Shown here piece after piece: positions 61,301 to 64,000 of a stretch of 64,000 nt of DNA. The DNA comes from an uncultured Muribaculaceae bacterium (GTDB taxonomy: Bacteria > Bacteroidota > Bacteroidia > Bacteroidales > Muribaculaceae): positions 62,001-126,000 of the forward strand of contig CAKUMB010000006.1 in the NCBI GenBank assembly GCA_934667475.1. The letters run 5' to 3'. Under the pieces are notes generated by a model, which worked only from the letters and a program-made list of their open reading frames with translations, was not told where the DNA came from and made no database searches. Within the stretch, counting starts at the first letter, position 1; every line of letters starts with the position of its first letter. The translations under genes and the position numbers were made by a program.

Positions 61301-62915
61301 CTACGGCAATTTCCACACCATCGACCTCTATGGCGACCTGTATGTGCAAGACCTGAAGTTCAAAATCGGCTACACCAACGTGTACTACACCTGCACCGAC
61401 TCGGTTCACATCAAGCCGGGCAACATAGCGTTCTCTGGCATCACCATCAAAGACCGCGACCAGCACACAGCCAAACTCAGCGGATGGCTGCGCCACGAGG
61501 CATTCCACAACCCCACGTTTAATTTCTCGATTACCGATGCGCGCGACTTCCTGTGCTACGACGTGGGGCCCGGCACCGACTTGCACTGGAATGGCACCGT
61601 GTATGGCAATGGGGCGGCCTTTGTCAGCGGCGAGCCTGGCCTGGTGAAAATCAATGTGAATATGCAGACGGCCCCGCGCAGCCGTTTCACCTTCGAACTG
61701 TCGGATGCCGAGGAGGCCAGCCAGTATAGCTTCATCACATTCCGCGACCGCGACGCGGTGAGCGGCAAGAAGCCCAAGCCGGCCACCCCGGCCGACTCCA
61801 TACCCGAGTCGGTGCGTCTGCTGGTGGAGCGCAACAAAGCCAAGGAGGTGTCGGCCCCCACAATCTACTCAATCAACCTGCAGGGCGACATTACCCCCGA
61901 CGCGCAGCTGGTGCTGCTCATGGACCCCGTGGGCGGCGACAAAATCAAGGCCACCGGCTCGGGCAACTTGCGCCTGGCCTACAACAATGCCGACGACAAG
62001 TTTGAAATGTATGGCAAGTACACCCTCGACCGCGGCAACTACAACTTCACGCTGCAAGACATCATCATCAAGGACTTCACCATTCGCAGCGGCAGCAGCA
62101 TCAGCTTCAATGGCGACCCCTATTCGGCAATGCTCGACATCGATGCCATATACTCGCTCAATGCCAATATACTCGACATCGACCAGTCGTTTGCCGACGA
62201 CAAGGAGCTTAACCGCACAAGCGTGCCCGTATATGCCGTGCTAAGGGCCAAGGGGGTGGTGAGCCAGCCCGACATTGCATTCGACCTCGAGTTCCCCACA
62301 CTCACGTCCGACGCCGTGCGCAAAATCAAGAGCGTGATCAGCACCGACGACATGATGAACCGCCAAATCATCTATCTGCTTGCCCTCAACCGCTTCTACA
62401 CGCCCGACTATATGGCCAACAACAAGTCGAACAACGAGCTGACTTCGGTGGCCTCGTCGACCATATCGTCGCAGCTTAGCAACATCTTGGGCCAGATTAG
62501 CGATAAGTGGACCGTAGCGCCCAACTTCAGGTCGAACAAGGGCGACTTCTCCGACATGGAGGTCGACTTGGCGCTGTCGAGCCAGCTGCTCAACAACCGC
62601 CTGCTGTTTAACGGCAACTTCGGCTACCGCGACAACACGTTCAACACCCGCAACTCCAACTTCATTGGTGACTTCGACATTGAGTATCTCATCAACAAGC
62701 GCGGCACCATAAGGCTCAAGGCCTACAACCACTTCAACGATCAAAACTACTACGTGCGCAATGCCATGACCACGCAGGGCGTGGGCATAGTGTTCAAGCA
62801 CGACTTCGACCGCTTAATAAATTTCCGCGCCAAGCGTGCGGCCAAGCCCGACTCGGTGCGCCGCTCCACAGTGGCGCGACCGCATAAAAGCGACACAGTT
62901 CACACAAAGCAATGA
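58383..62915 (+). CDS. tamB: Translocation and assembly module protein TamB
   Basis: TamB-family (AsmA-like) proteins span the periplasm as a long hydrophobic groove and move lipids or assist outer-membrane assembly. The protein has 1510 residues from the ATG at 58383; a GTG at 58356 is less likely. One N-terminal membrane helix (about 3-27) is followed by more than a thousand residues of repetitive beta strand. The C-terminal DUF490 domain includes DRGNYNFTLQDIIIKDFTIRSGSSISF, ILALNRF-type IYLLALNRFY, and the end strand RLINFRAKR. It overlaps the next gene by 4 bp (ATGA). No TamA/BamA gene is in the window. Confidence 0.93.
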   Translation: MLRGLLVTAVAAVIALFVAVYLLLLIPAVQGRIKAEGEKAASDFLKTRVSIGRVSIRPFNQLLLYDVRIPSQKGDSLISVDKLAAGISLYNLALKSKIVITYGEIIGLKGNITRATPQSPTNAQFLIDAFKPKPGKPPRPYDVTIHNVVIRRSELSYDVLSEPRRRGRFDKNHIAVYNLKADVQLPRIKNNDYSLVVRRLSFAEASGFMLKNFAVSASVTDRAAKLSGIQIELPGTLLVPEDIGIEYSSLKNLGKEIKDKDFSLTLANSYVTLSDLQCFVPAFAKFQDPIEITASLSGGPRRLSIPVLMVRTRNNRIAVEARGELRNLANARQLRFNLPHIRVSADAGEVAKLTQNLVQLSPQVLDKVLKCGDIRVDGSLSGQPSALKYAGTVGTSLGRVVLDGAYASAGRDKHFSGHVATGGFNLGRLLGKEGLLGSLALNAQLTATLGRTAKSGSVNGRVDYIDFKGYRYKNITANFTADNRTAGGRLAVNDPNFMLNLDGEAVYAGARKSINASIKARNVNLAHMHLLSGSKYADKSVTLDGNVSLSGRTVDDMLGHIALSDVAFVNRAGAGLHIGQLLLTSGRQGSEKVMELKSDFVNGTVTGNYRLSSLVGSVRYMLDRAMPGMQAGRRFYAKPHGQHNSLRCQFTLQPSDELEALVKLPVKLVYPATLSGELNDDNETLQLNCSIPYLLQGKKLIDGTTLSATVSDKRVGLSAQSNVPTKDGKAELSILSGGSGGTLDTNVGWRIRRKRDYHGDVNFTTRFSRSDDHRLACGIDVNPTKIIVNDTVWQLSSGHVDVKGGTVSVQDLFGFCDKQFIKVGGTVSKNPDDVLTVALNDINLDYIFETLNIDNVKFGGRATGTFYASDLMSGAPRLSTPNLHVNGLKYNDALMGNADITSSWDNTKKAVNLNADLAQANGDHSRIGGAIFVADDSLHLTFDAQRANVSFMKPFMAAFASDVQGYASGHAVLYGNFHTIDLYGDLYVQDLKFKIGYTNVYYTCTDSVHIKPGNIAFSGITIKDRDQHTAKLSGWLRHEAFHNPTFNFSITDARDFLCYDVGPGTDLHWNGTVYGNGAAFVSGEPGLVKINVNMQTAPRSRFTFELSDAEEASQYSFITFRDRDAVSGKKPKPATPADSIPESVRLLVERNKAKEVSAPTIYSINLQGDITPDAQLVLLMDPVGGDKIKATGSGNLRLAYNNADDKFEMYGKYTLDRGNYNFTLQDIIIKDFTIRSGSSISFNGDPYSAMLDIDAIYSLNANILDIDQSFADDKELNRTSVPVYAVLRAKGVVSQPDIAFDLEFPTLTSDAVRKIKSVISTDDMMNRQIIYLLALNRFYTPDYMANNKSNNELTSVASSTISSQLSNILGQISDKWTVAPNFRSNKGDFSDMEVDLALSSQLLNNRLLFNGNFGYRDNTFNTRNSNFIGDFDIEYLINKRGTIRLKAYNHFNDQNYYVRNAMTTQGVGIVFKHDFDRLINFRAKRAAKPDSVRRSTVARPHKSDTVHTKQ

Positions 62916-64000
62916 GGAGGAAAACGTTAATATTAATCTTGCTTAGCGCATTACTCACCACATTTGGCACTGCGGCTAAGAATCCGTTTAAGAGCATCAA
63001 AAACAGCATCGACCGCAAGCTCAACGAGCCGTTCGACACCGTGCGCGACGCAAAATACTGGAAGCGGGCCATGCTGCATGGCAAGCTCAACCTCAACGAC
63101 ACCACAGTGCACTATCCCAAGTTTCTGGGCTTCTGCGTGAAGGTGTATAAGTGGGGCGACCGCACATTCAACAGCTACGACACCGCCTATGTGGTGGGCA
63201 GCGGCAAAAACTGGAAGTTCATGCTCAAAAACAACGACTGGATTGACACCTATATGGGACACTTCGGCCGCAAAAAAATGCCTGTGGCCATGAATTCCAA
63301 CATTTCGACCAACGTTGGAGCTCAGATTGCGTTCATGGCCCTCAGCGCCAGCTATATGATCGACATCGACAATCTTGTCACTGGCAAGGCCACTAAGCAC
63401 CAAAAACTGGAATTATCGTTCACGTGTGCCAGGGTGGCGTTTGATGCCTATTTTCATAAAAACACTGGCAACGCCAATATTCACCGGTTTGGCGACTACA
63501 ACGACGGCAAATGGATTGATAAGCGATTCACAGGGCTCAGCCGTGAGGCCTATGGGCTTTATGGATACTATTTTATCAACAACAAACGCTATGCGCAGGC
63601 CGCAGCCTATTGCTTCTCTAAATTCCAGAAGAAGAGTGCCGGCTCGCTGATTTTAGGTTTTCATTTGTCGCATCAGAACGTGGGCATGGACTTCGCCAAG
63701 CTCGACACTGCCATGCAGACGTTTTTGCCCGACACCACCCGCAACTACCGCTTCCGCTACCGTGACTACTCGCTGCTGGTCGGCTATGGCTACAACTGGG
63801 TGTTCCGGCCCAACTGGCTGTTTAACGTCACAGCCATGCCGTCAATTGGCTACCGCCACTCGTTTCCAAGCTCAATCGAGGGTAGGAAGGACATGCTCTC
63901 GGCCAGCATAAGGCTTAAACTGGCCCTTGTGCGCAACCGCAAAAACTTTTTCTACGGTGCCCATTTTGTTATGGATGGCCACTGGTACATAAGCCACCGC
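62912..64000 (+). CDS. DUF4421-like outer-membrane protein, 5' part
   Basis: The gene starts at the ATG at 62912 within the tamB stop and is open for 363 codons to the window end. A signal peptide (about 1-22, LILILLSALLTTFGTAA) is followed by beta-rich sequence with SLLVGYGYNWVFRPNWLFNVTAMPSIGYRH, which fits DUF4421, a Bacteroidota family predicted to form small outer-membrane barrels. The four-base overlap with tamB suggests a coupled role in outer-membrane assembly or lipid handling. The C-terminus is not in the window. Family name is from memory of the pattern. Confidence 0.65.
   Translation, partial: MRRKTLILILLSALLTTFGTAAKNPFKSIKNSIDRKLNEPFDTVRDAKYWKRAMLHGKLNLNDTTVHYPKFLGFCVKVYKWGDRTFNSYDTAYVVGSGKNWKFMLKNNDWIDTYMGHFGRKKMPVAMNSNISTNVGAQIAFMALSASYMIDIDNLVTGKATKHQKLELSFTCARVAFDAYFHKNTGNANIHRFGDYNDGKWIDKRFTGLSREAYGLYGYYFINNKRYAQAAAYCFSKFQKKSAGSLILGFHLSHQNVGMDFAKLDTAMQTFLPDTTRNYRFRYRDYSLLVGYGYNWVFRPNWLFNVTAMPSIGYRHSFPSSIEGRKDMLSASIRLKLALVRNRKNFFYGAHFVMDGHWYISHR

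Noticed and set aside
1..64000. CRISPR arrays, tRNA, rRNA or transposase genes
   Set aside because: No regularly spaced repeats, no tRNA cloverleaf, no rRNA-like sequence and no transposase motif were recognised on reading through the window.

Overview
The window is a chromosome segment from a member of the Bacteroidales (phylum Bacteroidota). The evidence is the lineage-type promoter (-33 TTTG, 19-20 bp spacer, -7 TAnnTTTG) in front of many genes, a type IX secretion translocon gene (sprA), Bacteroidota-only families (DUF4835/PorD, DUF5606, DUF4421, the long NusB), class III fructose-bisphosphatase, Na+-NQR and pyruvate:ferredoxin oxidoreductase. Coding DNA is clearly GC-rich. A gut anaerobe, perhaps Muribaculaceae-like, is a guess; genus cannot be set from the sequence alone.

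Layout. 1-6330: end of a metallo-beta-lactamase-fold hydrolase, then the complete six-gene Na+-translocating NADH:quinone reductase operon nqrABCDEF on the minus strand. 6331-15560: a Ton energy module (exbB, two long exbD, tonB), followed by two zinc-ribbon membrane proteins (one carrying a copied TonB C-terminal domain), a small membrane protein, an orphan PstS-like lipoprotein and a TPR protein. 15700-23919: ruvA and the giant sprA. 23955-30615: a compact operon dnaN / DnaQ-like exonuclease / coaBC / DUF4835 (PorD-like) / recN / rlmB. 30674-34378: nusB, yajC, ybbR, coaE and a DUF5606 gene. 34395-37820: an NlpC/P60 lipoprotein converging on comEC and aroE. 37943-40783: an MCE/MlaD protein and dnaA, separated by two hairpins. 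40864-43277: an mcrBC type IV restriction pair of visibly lower GC. 43491-47320: nifJ (PFOR) on the minus strand. 47434-50633: a DbpA-like helicase, then a minus-strand operon of a B3/B4-domain protein, Sua5/YrdC and a thioredoxin lipoprotein. 50800-52000: a decayed prophage tail patch. 52060-58326: mtnN (pfs), luxS, an AraC regulator, class III fbp and nadE. 58383-64000: tamB and a DUF4421 protein cut by the window end.

How it works together. Most of the window is vertically inherited core: respiration (Nqr), pyruvate oxidation (PFOR), outer-membrane energisation (Ton), protein export and envelope biogenesis (YajC, SprA, PorD, TamB, MCE), replication and repair (DnaA, clamp, exonuclease, RecN, RuvA), and cofactor synthesis (CoA, NAD). 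Pfs and LuxS form the S-adenosylhomocysteine recycling / AI-2 pair.

Accessory signal is limited to three places: the mcrBC island beside dnaA, the zinc-ribbon/TonB hybrid cluster, and the prophage scar at 50.8-51.7 kb. The scar holds a truncated tape-measure start, a tail-chaperone gene with an in-frame amber codon, and between them, on the opposite strand, an intact small membrane-protein gene placed like a phage moron. That nested gene and the zinc-ribbon/TonB hybrid are the best candidates for something undescribed. No tRNA, rRNA, CRISPR array or transposase gene was recognised.
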